Shown: in pieces, positions 35,296 through 46,900 of the stretch | How positions within the stretch are numbered: the stretch's first letter is position 1 | Layout: every line of letters starts with the position of its first letter | Source of the DNA: Caviibacterium pharyngocola | Lineage (GTDB): Bacteria; Pseudomonadota; Gammaproteobacteria; Enterobacterales; Pasteurellaceae | Reading direction: 5' to 3' | Assembly: GCF_002795405.1 (NCBI RefSeq) | Contig: NZ_PHGZ01000013.1 | Span: forward strand, 225,988 to 289,987 | Length of the DNA: 64,000 nucleotides | Notes under the pieces: model-generated | What the model saw: the letters and a program-made list of their open reading frames with translations, nothing else | Databases searched by the model: none | What the model was told of the DNA's origin: nothing | Position numbers and translations under genes: made by a program

Positions 35296-35883
35296 ATGTC
35301 AGAACAAGAACAAAAACAGGATCTTCCGGAAGCGGAAACTCAAGCTCTAGCGGACGAAGCGCAGCAAGAACCCGCCGCGGAAACGGCTCAAGAAACCGAT
35401 GCGTTGGAAGAAGCGATTGCCCGCGTACAAGAATTGGAAGAACAATTAGCGGAAACGGCGAAAAAAGAGCAGGATATTTTACTGCGCACGCGTGCGGAAA
35501 TGGATAATATTCGTCGTCGTGCCGAACAAGACGTTGAAAAAGCGCATAAATTCGCCTTAGAAAAATTTTCCAAAGACTTATTGGAAACCATTGATAATTT
35601 GGAACGCGCGTTGACTACGCCGGCAAATTTAGAAGATGAAGGCGTGAAAGGCTTGATTGACGGTGTTGAATTGACCTTAAAAGGTTTATTGTCAACCGTG
35701 GCCCGCTTCGGTGTCGAGCCGGTCGGTGCGGTGGGCGAGGTGTTTAATCCGGAATTGCACCAAGCGATTTCGATGCAACCGACGGAAGGTTTTGAAACCA
35801 ATCAAATCACCGTTGTGCTACAAAAAGGTTATTTGTTGAACGGTCGTGTGATCAGACCGGCGATGGTAATGGTTGCCGCATAA
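35296..35883 (+). CDS. grpE: Nucleotide exchange factor GrpE
   Basis: 195 residues. Acidic, Glu/Gln-rich N-terminal 50 residues, then a long coiled coil ([40 protein letters not shown]) and the C-terminal beta domain ([36 protein letters not shown]). Releases ADP from DnaK. Upstream, CTTGAA at 35168-35173 with TATATT 17 bases on could be a heat-shock or housekeeping promoter; the CTTGAA overlaps an uptake signal. Ends in a strong bidirectional terminator. Confidence 0.96.
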   Translation: MSEQEQKQDLPEAETQALADEAQQEPAAETAQETDALEEAIARVQELEEQLAETAKKEQDILLRTRAEMDNIRRRAEQDVEKAHKFALEKFSKDLLETIDNLERALTTPANLEDEGVKGLIDGVELTLKGLLSTVARFGVEPVGAVGEVFNPELHQAISMQPTEGFETNQITVVLQKGYLLNGRVIRPAMVMVAA

Positions 35884-35894
35884 AGATAAAAAAT

Positions 35895-35925
35895 AAAAAA
35901 CAGACGGGCAACCGTCTGTTTTTTT
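35895..35925. terminator. Bidirectional terminator between grpE and tadA
   Basis: AAAAAACAGACGG / CCGTCTGTTTTTT with a GCAA loop. The A and T runs on both sides make it work in both directions. The tadA stop codon overlaps its right edge. Confidence 0.92.
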
Positions 35926-36439
35926 ATCTCTCGGCAGAGGCGCTATCAAGCGCTTTCCGTTGTTTTTCCGCTTTTTGCTGCTCGCGTCTTTTTTGGAAAA
36001 ACGCACTTAGTTGACGACTACATTCTTCTTGCAAAATCCCGCCGCTGATTTCTAAAACGTGATTCATTTTGTAATCGTCGAAAAAATGAAAACGCGAACC
36101 CACCGCACCGGTTTTATAATCCGCAGCGCCGAATACTAAGCGTTTGATTCTGCTGTGTAAAATCGCACCGGCGCACATTGTGCAGGGTTCCAAAGTGACA
36201 TATAGCGTAGTATTTAATAAGCGATAATTACCGATTTTTTTACCGGCGTTGCGTAGTGCGATAATCTCGGCGTGTGCCGTGGGATCCGAATTTAAAATGG
36301 ATTGATTCCAGCCTTCGCCGAGAATCTCGCCTTGTTCGTCAACCAGCACCGCACCGACCGGAATTTCACCGATCATTTCGGCTTTTTTGGATAATTCCAA
36401 GGCATAGCGCATCATTTCCAGATCAAAATCCGACCGCAC
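35924..36439 (-). CDS. tadA: tRNA-specific adenosine deaminase TadA
   Basis: 171 residues. Makes inosine at the wobble base of tRNA-Arg(ACG). Zinc deaminase motifs TAHAEIIAL and EPCTMCAGAI. The start is probably the GTG at 36439: AAGGA lies about 9 bases upstream, and an in-frame TAA just before it excludes anything longer. This GTG is itself part of an uptake signal (36433-36441). An internal start at 36415 (MMRYALELSKK) is possible. Basic C-terminal tail (QKRREQQKAEKQRKAL). Last gene of the operon from rppH. Confidence 0.94.
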   Translation of the reverse strand: MRSDFDLEMMRYALELSKKAEMIGEIPVGAVLVDEQGEILGEGWNQSILNSDPTAHAEIIALRNAGKKIGNYRLLNTTLYVTLEPCTMCAGAILHSRIKRLVFGAADYKTGAVGSRFHFFDDYKMNHVLEISGGILQEECSRQLSAFFQKRREQQKAEKQRKALDSASAER

Positions 36440-36442
36440 TTT

Positions 36443-37246
36443 TTAGATTCCTTTCTGATTGAGATCTTTATAGTAATCGCAGCCGCGTTGATCGCCGTTA
36501 TCACAAGCATCGCCGTAAAGTTTTTTAGCTTTCGGCAAATCGACCTTCACGCCTTTGCCTTGCTCGTATAGCGCGCCTAAATTGAGTTGTGCCGGCGCAT
36601 AGTTTTGTGCCGCCGCTTTGCCGTACCAATCCAGTGCTTTTGCATCGCTTTGTTGCACGCCCGTGCCGGTTTGGTACATTAATCCCAAACTGAATTGCGC
36701 GCGTGCGTAATTTTGTTCGCCGGCTTTGTTAAACCATTGCAACGCTTTAGCGTAATCTTGTTTGAAATTCAACCCTTTATAATAATGCATCGCCAAATCG
36801 TACTGCGCCGCCGGATAGCCGGCTTCGGCTGCGTTTTCCAACCACGTCATCGCAATATTCACGTCTTGGCGCAGTCCTTTGCCTTCCATATACATATGCG
36901 CTAGCTGATATTGCGCTTGCGGAAGATGTTGTTCCGCAGCCGATTTATAAAATTTTACCGCAGTGTGATAGCTTTGTTCGACGCCCTGACCCAATTCGTA
37001 CATATAACCTAAATTGAATTGCGCGGCGGGCATTTCTTGGCGCGCGGCAAGGTTATACCAATGCAACGCATTGGCGTAATCCTGTTTGTTATCATAACTT
37101 ACGCCGAGATAGAATTGCGCTTCGGCGTCGCCTTGTTCGGCGGCTTGCTGCAAGGTAGCGACATCGGTTTCCGCGCTGTATTGCGCCCAAACGTTAGCGC
37201 CGAACAGCGCGCTGATAAGAAAAAGAGAATAAGTGATTTTTTTCAT
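36443..37246 (-). CDS. Periplasmic Sel1-repeat protein
   Basis: 267 residues. A signal peptide (KKITYSLFLISALFGANVWA, cleavage after residue 22 or so) precedes six Sel1-like repeats of about 36 residues, each with the pattern A-x-AQ-x-LG-x-MY-x-GxG (for example AAQFNLGYMYELGQGV and RAQFSLGLMYQTGTGV). Such helical solenoids mediate protein contacts. Three bases separate it from thyA and three from tadA, so it belongs to the operon. Partner unknown. Confidence 0.88.
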   Translation of the reverse strand: MKKITYSLFLISALFGANVWAQYSAETDVATLQQAAEQGDAEAQFYLGVSYDNKQDYANALHWYNLAARQEMPAAQFNLGYMYELGQGVEQSYHTAVKFYKSAAEQHLPQAQYQLAHMYMEGKGLRQDVNIAMTWLENAAEAGYPAAQYDLAMHYYKGLNFKQDYAKALQWFNKAGEQNYARAQFSLGLMYQTGTGVQQSDAKALDWYGKAAAQNYAPAQLNLGALYEQGKGVKVDLPKAKKLYGDACDNGDQRGCDYYKDLNQKGI

Positions 37247-37249
37247 AAA

Positions 37250-38101
37250 TTACACCGAAAACGGATATTTAATCGCCTCGTGACATTGATAACCGACCAC
37301 GTTGAAATCGTCCATTGTCACCCAAGTTTCTAAGTCTTCTAAGGATTTAATCTCCGGATTAATTTCAAGTTTAGGCGAAGGAAACGGCTCGCGTTTCAGT
37401 TGCACGTCGCGCATTAATTCCAACTGATCTTCATAAATATGCGCATTGACGATTTTATGAAACGCCAAACCCGGTTTTTTACCGGTAATTTGCGCCATTA
37501 ACGCCAAAAAGGTAAATACTTGAATTTGATTGAAATTTAAGCCCAAAGGCACATCGCAAGAACGCTGATAACTGGTGAGATAAAGGGTATCGCCCAACAA
37601 AGAAAAAGTATGCGTGTGCATACAAGGGCGCAAACAGCCTAAATCGATTTCGCCGGGGTTAAAAAAGGTCATAATTTCACCGCGATCATCAATACCGTTT
37701 TTCAGGTTATTAACGATTTTACGCAGCTGATCGACGGTTTCGCCGTTCGGTTTGCGCCACGCACGACCTTGCACGCCATAAACGCGTCCCATATCGTCCG
37801 TACCTTTGCGGTGCGGATTATTTAACCACGCGCTGTTTTCATTGGCGTTGGCATCCCAAGTTTTGGTGCCCAAACGGCGAAAATCCGCCGCGTTATCATA
37901 ACCGCGAATATAGCCTAAAAATTCGGCGATGGCGGCTTTCCAATAACTTTTCCGCGTAGTGATTAGCGGAAAGGCATTATTTGCCACATCATAAGTTAAA
38001 TCCGCGTTAATCACGGTTAAACAACGTTTGCCCGTGCGTTCGTTTTCAATCCAAGTGCCTTGATCGATAATACGTTGACATAAATCCAAATATTGGCGCA
38101 T
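37250..38101 (-). CDS. thyA: Thymidylate synthase
   Basis: 283 residues. Methylates dUMP to dTMP using methylenetetrahydrofolate. [15 protein letters not shown] contains the active cysteine, and [16 protein letters not shown] the nucleotide-binding segment; the C-terminal PFSV fits the flexible end of the family. Six bases after lgt, the same order as in H. influenzae and E. coli. Confidence 0.96.
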   Translation of the reverse strand: MRQYLDLCQRIIDQGTWIENERTGKRCLTVINADLTYDVANNAFPLITTRKSYWKAAIAEFLGYIRGYDNAADFRRLGTKTWDANANENSAWLNNPHRKGTDDMGRVYGVQGRAWRKPNGETVDQLRKIVNNLKNGIDDRGEIMTFFNPGEIDLGCLRPCMHTHTFSLLGDTLYLTSYQRSCDVPLGLNFNQIQVFTFLALMAQITGKKPGLAFHKIVNAHIYEDQLELMRDVQLKREPFPSPKLEINPEIKSLEDLETWVTMDDFNVVGYQCHEAIKYPFSV

Positions 38102-38107
38102 AACTCA

Positions 38108-38917
38108 TTAACCTTTCTGTTTTTTAACCGCACTTTGATAAGCGACGGCAATGATCAGCAAACCGATAAGGATCATCGGCAGCGATAAAATTTGTCCCAT
38201 TGAAATATGTTGCCCGAAATATAAGCCTAATTGGGCGTCCGGTTCGCGGAAAAATTCGACGATAAAACGGAACACGCCGTAGCAGAACAAGAACAAGCCG
38301 GCGACGGAACCGGTCGGGCGCGGTTTTTTAATAAAGAGGTTTAAAATAAAAAACAGCACCAAACCTTCTAAAAAGGCTTCATAAAGCTGCGACGGGTGGC
38401 GCGGCAAAAAGCCGCCGGACGGGAATAAAACCGCCCAAGATACATCGGTGACGCGTCCCCAAAGTTCGTCGTTAATAAAATTGCCGATACGTCCCATTCC
38501 TAATCCGAAAGGAATCAATGGCGCGACGAAATCGGCGGTTTTCCAGAAACCGCGGCGTTGCAAGCGGGAAGTGATGATCATTGACAAAATCACTCCGATT
38601 AAACCGCCGTGGAAAGACATCCCGCCTTCCCACACGCGGAATAAATAAAGCGGATCCTGTAGGAAATAATCGAATTGATAGAACATCACATAGCCGATTC
38701 GTCCGCCTAAAAACACGCCGAGAAAACCGTTAAAAAGCAAGTTATCCACTTGCTCGGTCGTCCAACCGCTATTCGGCTGTGCGGCGCGGCGCACGGCAAG
38801 CCAACGGGCGAAAATAAAGCCGATAAGATACATTAAACCGTACCAACGCAAACCGATCGGGCCCAGTTGAAAAATCACCGGATCGAATTGCGGGAAAGCC
38901 AAAAACTCAGAATTCAT
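38108..38917 (-). CDS. lgt: Prolipoprotein diacylglyceryl transferase
   Basis: 269-residue inner-membrane enzyme that adds diacylglycerol to the lipobox cysteine of lipoproteins. Signature [17 protein letters not shown], with [14 protein letters not shown] after it and [15 protein letters not shown] near the start. Seven predicted membrane helices. An uptake signal sits in its last codons (38127-38135). Confidence 0.97.
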   Translation of the reverse strand: MNSEFLAFPQFDPVIFQLGPIGLRWYGLMYLIGFIFARWLAVRRAAQPNSGWTTEQVDNLLFNGFLGVFLGGRIGYVMFYQFDYFLQDPLYLFRVWEGGMSFHGGLIGVILSMIITSRLQRRGFWKTADFVAPLIPFGLGMGRIGNFINDELWGRVTDVSWAVLFPSGGFLPRHPSQLYEAFLEGLVLFFILNLFIKKPRPTGSVAGLFLFCYGVFRFIVEFFREPDAQLGLYFGQHISMGQILSLPMILIGLLIIAVAYQSAVKKQKG

Positions 38918-38928
38918 AATTTTCCTTT

Positions 38929-39720
38929 TTATTTAATTAACATATCGATCGCAATCACGATCAACATTAAGGCAAAATAGCGCTTAAGGGTCGGAACCGG
39001 TAATTTCGTGGTGGTGGTCGCACCGACTTTCGAGGTGAAAAACGAAGTCAGCGTAATGCCGACGACCGCCGGTAAATATACATAACCTAAAGAATAAGCC
39101 GGCATATTCGGCACATTCCAACCGCCGATAATAAAACTGAACATTCCCGACACGCCCAATAACATTCCGCAAAATGCCGATGAACCGATGGCTTTTTTCA
39201 TTTCGATACCGCGCGAGTTCAAAAACGGCACGATAAACCCGCCGCCGCCGATACCCGCCGCACTGGAGGCGATACCGATCAAAATGCCGCCGATAACCGA
39301 AGAAAGTGCGGTGAGTTTTTTCACCACTTTTTTCGGTTTGACCGATAACGCCATTTTTATCGCCAAGTACACGACTAAACAGGCAAAAAGCTTGCTGGCA
39401 ATGCTTTTATCCAATTTACCGATAAACAAGCCTGAAATAAAGGTGGAAATCATAATCACCGGCGCCAAAATTTTGACCGCGCTCCACACAATGTTGCCGA
39501 GTTTGTGATGGCGCTGGGCAGAGGAAAATCCGGTGATAACAATGGTGGCGAAGGAAGTGCCTAACGCGGCGGACATCAACGCTTGATCCGGCACGCCGAT
39601 CATCGGTAGCAAATAGACTAAAACAGGGACGATCACCAAACCGCCACCGATGCCGAACAATCCGGCAAGAAAACCGACGACCGCGCCGACGGCTAAACAA
39701 ATAAGAAAAAAGGTTAGCAT
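38929..39720 (-). CDS. TSUP (TauE/SafE) family membrane transporter
   Basis: 263 residues, about eight hydrophobic helices in two repeated halves, each with a glycine-rich family motif: [20 protein letters not shown] and [20 protein letters not shown]. Family members export sulfite or other organosulfur anions; the substrate here is unknown. Sits between rppH and lgt, as in H. influenzae. Uptake signal at 39304-39312. Confidence 0.9.
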   Translation of the reverse strand: MLTFFLICLAVGAVVGFLAGLFGIGGGLVIVPVLVYLLPMIGVPDQALMSAALGTSFATIVITGFSSAQRHHKLGNIVWSAVKILAPVIMISTFISGLFIGKLDKSIASKLFACLVVYLAIKMALSVKPKKVVKKLTALSSVIGGILIGIASSAAGIGGGGFIVPFLNSRGIEMKKAIGSSAFCGMLLGVSGMFSFIIGGWNVPNMPAYSLGYVYLPAVVGITLTSFFTSKVGATTTTKLPVPTLKRYFALMLIVIAIDMLIK

Positions 39721-39722
39721 TT

Positions 39723-40316
39723 TTAGCCTCTTGATTTATTGGAAAAACGTTTTTGATGTTTGTGCGAGTTTGATTTTTTTGCCGAATAAGCCGGTTTCGC
39801 GCCCGAGTTTGTTTCATTCGAAACAGAAAGTTGCGGTTTTGTCGGATCAAATAACACGCCGGCAAATTCCTTCATCGCTTTGCGATAAACGTCCTTTTTA
39901 AACGACACCACTTGACGCACGGGATACCAAAAGCTGACCCAACGCCAACCGTCGAATTCCGGCGATTTGCTGCATTGCATATTGATATTTTTTTCATCCG
40001 AAATAAGTTGTAATAAAAACCAACGTTGTTTTTGCCCGATACACACGGGCTTGCTGTCATAGCGCAACAAGCGTTTCGGCAATTTATAGCGCAACCATTG
40101 TTTCGACGCATACAAAATTTTGACGTCTTTCGGCGTTAACCCGACTTCTTCGAATAATTCGCGGTACATCGCTTGCTCGGCGCTTTCATTATCATTAATG
40201 CCGCCTTGCGGAAATTGCCAAGAATTTTGCCCGTACCGCTTTGCCCACAGCACTTGTCCTTTGCGGTTACAAATTACAATGCCCACATTCGGACGGTAGC
40301 CATCGAAATCGATCAC
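39723..40316 (-). CDS. rppH: RNA pyrophosphohydrolase RppH
   Basis: 197 residues. Removes pyrophosphate from mRNA 5' ends to start decay. The Nudix box reads [20 protein letters not shown] and continues VGLTPKD, matching G-x5-E-x7-REUxEEx[17 protein letters not shown] opens the fold. The C-terminal 40 residues are basic and low in complexity ([18 protein letters not shown]). First gene of the leftward operon. Confidence 0.96.
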   Translation of the reverse strand: MIDFDGYRPNVGIVICNRKGQVLWAKRYGQNSWQFPQGGINDNESAEQAMYRELFEEVGLTPKDVKILYASKQWLRYKLPKRLLRYDSKPVCIGQKQRWFLLQLISDEKNINMQCSKSPEFDGWRWVSFWYPVRQVVSFKKDVYRKAMKEFAGVLFDPTKPQLSVSNETNSGAKPAYSAKKSNSHKHQKRFSNKSRG

Positions 40317-40375
40317 TATCGTTCACCTTAATTTCAGTTTTAAATTTTATTGATAACTTGGAATTGTTTCATACT

Positions 40376-40443
40376 CCGACATTTTTCACAACCGCTAATC
40401 TTGATTTTCGCGGGAAAAGTCCCTGAAATTGTGAAAATGTCGG
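40376..40443. repeat. Inverted repeat with inner hairpin (unassigned)
   Basis: CCGACATTTTTCACAA (40376-40391) faces TTGTGAAAATGTCGG (40429-40443), matching 15 bases with one extra T. Between them GGGAAAAGTCCC can form a small inner hairpin. It could be an RNA element upstream of rppH or a short repeat family. Confidence 0.5.
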
Positions 40444-40907
40444 CGAACAAAGAAAAAATTGTGCATACGGCTGTGGATAATTTGCGAATAAATGGAAAAT
40501 AAATCGAATTAAACACAAAAAATAGCCCGTAATTCAATAAGTTTACTAAAAACAAACCGAATCGAATAAATTTTTATCACTAAGCAAAAAGACAAAATAA
40601 GGCGGTGATTTTTATAACGGAAAATGTTGAGAAAAAAAGCAATATCGAAAGCAGCAAAAGGGCATCGTTTGTTTTTTATACCGCTTGTGAGTTATTCAGA
40701 ATTTCTGTGGATAAAATTGTGATTGTCTCGGAGGATAACTTCAGGAAAGAAAAATTCGTTATTTCCCTATTTTTGATATAAGATTATTTTTCTTTATTTT
40801 TCAATAGGATAGAGCTTATTTTCGGAAATTAGGAACAGATCATTCATCAGGAACTAAAGTGTGGTTGTTTTTTGAACGGTTTTATAAAAATTCCTTGGAC
40901 AGTAAAT

Positions 40908-40970
40908 AAAAACACCGCCGAAGTGCGGTGTTTTTGGTGATGTTTTTAGGGCGAATTTAAGTTCGCCCTA
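40908..40970. terminator. Two hairpins downstream of the adhesin gene
   Basis: AAAAACACCGC / GCGGTGTTTTT (40908-40935) contains an uptake signal and on the minus strand is followed by T-rich sequence, so it can end the adhesin transcript. TAGGGCGAA / TTCGCCCTA (40947-40970) is a perfect 9-bp stem between it and the adhesin stop; its T run is on the plus strand. Confidence 0.8.
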
Positions 40971-40976
40971 AATTTT

Positions 40977-43900
40977 TTACCACTGGTAGCCGTATGCCGC
41001 GCCGAAGATAACATCTTTTTTGCCGCTCATATTGGAAGATCCGCTGATCTTAATGATATGTTTGGCGTTGTCGGATAAACGAGAATAGCCGACGGCGAGG
41101 GCTTGTTCGCTGCGATAGGAAGTGGTTGCCGCAGTGAGCATTGATTTGCCCGGCAAAGTCGGTTGCGGCAGAATACCCATAGCGGCAGCTGCGGCAATAC
41201 CTTTTTGCGCGCGTTTATTGAAATCGCCCAGTTTATATTCAACATTATCTAAACGGAGGTTGGTAGCGTGCAGTTGAGAACCGTTGACAGCATCCGTTGA
41301 CGTAGCGTTGATTGCGCCCGGCGCAACGTTAGCGATAATTCTATTTCCTGCATTTATGCCGTTGTTGGAAATCGATACATTGCCGGTGGTTACGCTGTTG
41401 ACGTTTAAATCATTCGCTAATACCACTTGAACCGAATTGCCTTCCGTGGTTTTGGTGCTGATGTTTCTATTGTCACCGGTTACTACAACCGCATCGTTTA
41501 AACTGCGACGTTTAACGATTTTGCCGTCGTCCGTAGCAGTTGTGACGCCTTCCACATCTAATGCACCGCTTGTATTAATGCGTAACCCTTCGCCCGCATT
41601 AATTCCCACTTCATAACTTCTGCTTGTATCGGAATCATCGATAGTTGAAGTAACGGTTACGCCCTTGGTTCCGGTTACAGCTGTTTTAGTGTTGGTATCC
41701 GTCGCCGAAATTTCGAAGCCGTCGGTAAGATTTCCGTTCACAGTGACGTTTTCATTGCCGGCGGTGATTTTCACCGTGTTGGCGATTTTTCCGTCGTCGT
41801 CAAAGGCCAAACCTTCGCCCAATTTGGCTGCAACAGTATAATTTTTCGTACCGTCGTCATTATCCGTTGTGGTAACGCTAACCCCTAGTCCTGCGTCAGT
41901 AGTGCTTTGGGTATTGGTATCCGTTGTCGAAATAGTAAAACCGTCGGTAAGATTTCCGCCTACGGTAACATTATCGTTACCGGCGGTGATTTTCACCGTG
42001 TTGGCGATTTTGCCGTCGTCGTCAAACGCCAAACCTTCGCCCAATTTGGCTGCAACAGTGTAATTTTTCGTACCGTCGTCATTATCCGTTGTGGTAACGC
42101 TAACCCCTTTCCCGGCATCGGTAGTGCTTTGGGTGTTGGTATCTTTCGCCGAAATAGTGAAACCGTCGGTAAGATTTCCGCCTACGGTAACATTATCGTT
42201 ACCTGCGGTGATTTTCACTGTGCTGGCGATATTGTTTTCATCGTCAAATGTTAAACCTTCGCCCAATTTGGCTGCAACAGTGTAATTTTTCGTACCGTCA
42301 TCGTTGTCCGTTGCAGTAACGCTAACCCCTTTTCCGGCGTCGGTGGTGCTTTGGGTGTTGGTATCTTTCGCCGAAATCGTGAAACCGTCGGTAAGGTTTC
42401 CGCCTACGGAGACATTGTCGTTGCCGGCGGTGATTTTCACTGTGTTGGCGATTTTGCCGTCGTCGTCAAACGCCAAACCTTCGCCCAATTTGGCTGCAAC
42501 AGTGTAATTTTTCGTACCGTCGTCATTGTCCGTTGTGGTAACGCTAACCCCTAGTCCTGCGTCAGTAGTGCTTTGGGTGTTGGTATCTTTCGCCGAAATC
42601 GTGAAACCGTCGGTAAGGTTTCCGCCTATGGTGACATTGTCATTACCGGCAGTAATTTTCACCGTGCTGGCGATATTGCCGTTATCATCAAATTTCAAAC
42701 CTTCACCTACTTTCGCTGCAATTTTGTAGTTAGTCGTACCGTCATCGTTTGTTTCTTCCGTAACCGTGATCCCCTTCGTGGTATCGGCGCTGGTGGTATT
42801 TCTTGTGTCGGTGTTGGTTGCGGAAATGGTATAGCCGCTTGTAGCGTCACCGGTCACTTGAATATTGCTGCCGGCGGTAATTTTTACGTCATTGACGATA
42901 TTGCCGTTGGCGTCAAATGCCAAACCGCCGCCGATTTTCGCCGAAATCTCATAGTTTTTTGTACCGTCGTCGTTATCCGTGGTATTCAAACTAATCCCTT
43001 TACCTGCGCTAGAAGTGCTTTGGGTATTGGTATCCGTCGTTGCGATGGCATTAATGGTATAACCGTCGATTGCATTACCGCTAACCGTCACGTTCTCGCC
43101 GGCGGTAATTTTCGTACCCGTTGCGCTGACCACATAATTAATCGTGCCGTCATCGTTTCTTCCTGTGCTGTCCACAGTCACGCCGGTGCCTGCGGTTACG
43201 GTCGCTTGGGTATCCTTAGCGTTAATGGTATAACCGTCCGTTGCATTGCCGCTAACCGTTACGTTATCGCCGGCAGTAATCGTCGTACCTGTTGCGCTGA
43301 CCACATAATTAATCGTGCCATCGTCGTTTCTTCCTGTGTTATCTACGGTGACGCCGGTGCCTGCGGTTACGGTCGCTTGGGTATTGGTATCCGTTGAATT
43401 AATGGTGTAACCGTCCGTTGCATTACCGCTAACCGTTACGTTATTACCGGCAGTAATCGTCGTACCTGTTGCGCTGACCACATAGTTAATTGTGCCGTCG
43501 TCGTTTCTTCCTGTGTTATCCACGGTGACGCCGGTGCCTGCGGTTACGGTCGCTTGGGTGTTGGTGTCAGTATCCGTGGCGTTAATGGTGTAACCGTCCG
43601 TTGCATTACCGCTAACCGTTACGTTATTACCGGCAGTAATCGTCGTGCCGTTCGCACTCACTACATAGTTAATTGTGCCGTCGTCATTTCTTCCTGTGTT
43701 ATCTACGGTGACGCCGGTGCCTGCGGTTACAGTCGCTTGGGTGTTGGTGTCAGTATCCGTGGCGTTAATGGTGTAACCGTCCGTTGCATTACCGCTAACC
43801 GTTACGTTATTACCGGCAGTAATCGTCGTGCCGTTCGCACTCACTACATAGTTAATTGTGCCGTCGTCGTTTCTTCCAGTGTTATCCACGGTGACGCCGG

Positions 43901-46900
43901 TGCCTGCGGTTACGGTCGCTTGGGTGTTGGTGTCAGTATCCGTGGCGTTAATGGTGTAACCGTCCGTTGCATTACCGCTAACCGTTACGTTATTACCGGC
44001 AGTAATCGTCGTACCCGTTGCGCTAACCACATAGTTAATCGTGCCGTCGTCATTTCTTCCTGTGTTATCTACGGTGACGCCGGTGCCTGCGGTTACAGTG
44101 GCTTGGGTGTTGGTGTCCGTGCCGGCGGTTGCGCTAATGGTATAACCTGTGGTCGGGCTGCCGCTTACGGTGATATTGTCTCCCGCTGTAATTGTTGTCG
44201 CACCTTGGGCTTGTAAGTTCTCAATCGCATCCGCTAAAGCGTGTAATTGCGAACCGTTAATTGCATCCGTTGAGGTGGCGGAAATTCGACCGGCGGCGAC
44301 ATTGGTGATTTGGCGTTCACTGCCGCTTGCACCGACGCTAACGACAGAACTCGGCGTGATACCTGCAAAGTTGTAAGTCGTGCCTCTAAGCACGATGCTT
44401 GCCGTCGGATTGGCTGTGCCGACGGTGGAGTTGTTACCTAACACTACGGCATTGTCAAAACCTTCGCCGACATCGACATTATTACCGACCACCATCACAT
44501 TATTAGAAGCGACCGTATTGTTGTTACCGCCGACGAAAACATCGTTGCCGCTAACCACATTCGGGTCACCGATTGCGGTCGAGCGATCACCGCTGACAGT
44601 ATGTCCGTAACCGATAGCGATAGATTTCTCACCGCTGACGGTATTTTCCGCACCGAGGGCAATGGATTTTGCGTTTGAAACCGTGCTTTTACGACCGATT
44701 GCGATAGCGTCGGTTGCCGTTGCGCTGCTTTCGCGACCTACGGCAATGGAATTATCGCCGGTAGCAGTGGCTTGGGTTCCGACGGCAAGGGAATCTATAC
44801 CGGAAGCAAAGGCTTCGGAACCATAAGCTTGCGAACGCGTTCCAAGCTCTTTTAAGTCGGTTTTCGCCAATTCCTCTTTGAGTTTATCCAATTCGGTTTT
44901 GCCGTTTTTAATTTCTTCTTCAAGGCGGGCTTTATCCGCTTCACGGTCGGCAAGCTCTTGCTCTTTCGCCCGTTTGGTTTCATCGGTGGCGGTTTCGCTC
45001 GGCGTTAAGGTTAAATCGGCGATTTGTTTGTTAATATCGTCCAAAGCTTTTTGTTTTTTATCCAAATCCGCTTTAGCGTCGTCATACGCCTTTTGAATTC
45101 TTTTTGCTTCATCCGTTGTGGCAACCACGATTTCATCATTCGGATCATAAAGTTTTAACTCGGCGTTAATCCGTTTGATATATTTATCCGCTTCCTCTTT
45201 ACCGTAGAAGAGGTAGTAGTTTGCCCATTCATCGTTATATTGCAGCTCAATCCCCGCCATAAAGTTGGTCATATCGTTTGTGCCGTCGAGGATTTCCGCT
45301 TTGAGGTTCATTAACTGCAAGGTTTCACGGTGAATTTTATCGGCATCCGCATCGGTTTTTTTACGTTCTTCGATAATAGATTGATTCAGTTTTAAAAATT
45401 GATCGATTTTTTCGTTATACGCCAAGACTTTATCTAAACTTTTGCGGTATTCCGTTAAGTTAATAGCGGATTCGGTGAAGTTCCAGTCGATTTGGGCATT
45501 GTAATCTTTTAATACTTGGTAGTATTTGGTAAAGGTATCAATATCGGCAGTAGTAATTAAATTTTGATTAGAGGCAGTATAATCTTTGATTTTAGTGATA
45601 ATTGCAATATTACTGTCGTGTGTATGAAGTTGTACTACATCGGTATCACTTTTCATACCTTTCAGGTTATAGAGGATTTTTTCAGTACCGGAATAGTTTT
45701 TTTTAGCGGCAGCATTATAAGATGAGACAAATGTCGAGCCTAAATTTATGTTTGATTGTACATTTATTTCTAAAGAAAGGAGTTGAAAAAGATCGATTTT
45801 ATTATCTACTTTTAATTGTTTTCTACTTTCCGCAATCAAAACATTAGAGTTAAGTAATTTTTGATAATCGGAACTCAAAATTTTAGTCGGATCTGCATAA
45901 TATAATCTAAGTTGTAATAATTTATCTGATGAAATTGATTTACTTAAATTTATCCAGCTATTTAAATAAAAATCTCCATTATTAATACCTACAGAACTAT
46001 TTTTGAATGACATATATTTTGAAATATCATCATAGCCATCAATATAGCTAGTTTCATTTAGTGGGCTAGTAAAAAATAACTGATTAAATAAATAATTTTT
46101 ATTATTTAGAAAATACTTATTTTCCATATTTAAAAGATCTTTAGAAAATATGCCCCAACTTGATACGCTACTGTTGCTTATAACTAAGTCAGAAAGCCCA
46201 AACGCCACACTCCCCGTATTCTCCGCTAAAAACTCATAACTCCCCTGATAACTTGCCTGACGGTTAATATAACCCTGCACAATGCCTTCATATTGGCTTG
46301 CGGTATAACGACCGGCGAAGTCGGCGAAATTAGTTTCGATTTTGCCTTGTAATTCGGAAGCAACGGTTTGCACCCGTTGTTGTTCGGTTTTTGAAGTATC
46401 TTTTAATACGTCCCAGTTAAGGCTGTTTAATACGTCGGTAAAGTTTAAATAAAGATTCGTGCCTTTGCTTAAAATTTTATCCAGTTCCGTTTGGGCGTTG
46501 TTAAAGGTATTTTGAGCGTTGTTCACATCGTTGGTTAGGTTGCTTTTTTGATTGGTCAATTCGTCTTTTTTCTTGATTTTATCGGCAACGTCTTTTTGTT
46601 GTTTGGTGAGATCGGCGATTTGATCATTTAAGGATTTGATCGCATCCTTAGCGGCATCGAGCTGGTTGTTTTTATTATTAATGTCCGCTTGTTTGTTGTT
46701 AACGGCGTCTACCGCCGCTTTATTTTCGTCGAGTTTTTGTTTGAAATCGTCACGGTCGAAATTATCCCCCGTTGCGACGGCGCCTTGCCCGTAAGCCACG
46801 CCGTCCACCGCCGTGGAATAGCTGTTAGAACCGATTGCGACCGCATTCGGCGAAGTGGCAATCCCTTCCATAGAAATCGGCGTTGCCCAAGCACCGCCGG

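Larger units (their letters stand above)
40317..40976. other. 660-base AT-rich spacer between rppH and the adhesin gene
   Basis: It holds the rppH promoter region, an inverted repeat at 40376-40443 and two hairpins at 40908-40970. The rest (40450-40900) is AT-rich with no convincing gene. A one-mismatch uptake-signal variant, AAAGTGTGGT, begins at 40857. Confidence 0.7.

Noticed and set aside
40340..40555. Short frames in the rppH-adhesin gap
   Set aside because: AT-rich, no ribosome-binding sites, no recognisable protein features.
41695..44115. Regular repeats resembling a CRISPR array or satellite DNA
   Set aside because: Units of 183 and 222 bp are in frame, encode protein, and have no spacers of CRISPR size.
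42573..44216. Long open frames (274 and 220 codons) on the strand opposite the adhesin, rich in Gly, Arg, Cys and Val
   Set aside because: They are the reverse complement of the tandem stalk repeats and repeat with the same period; no ribosome-binding site or independent homology is seen.
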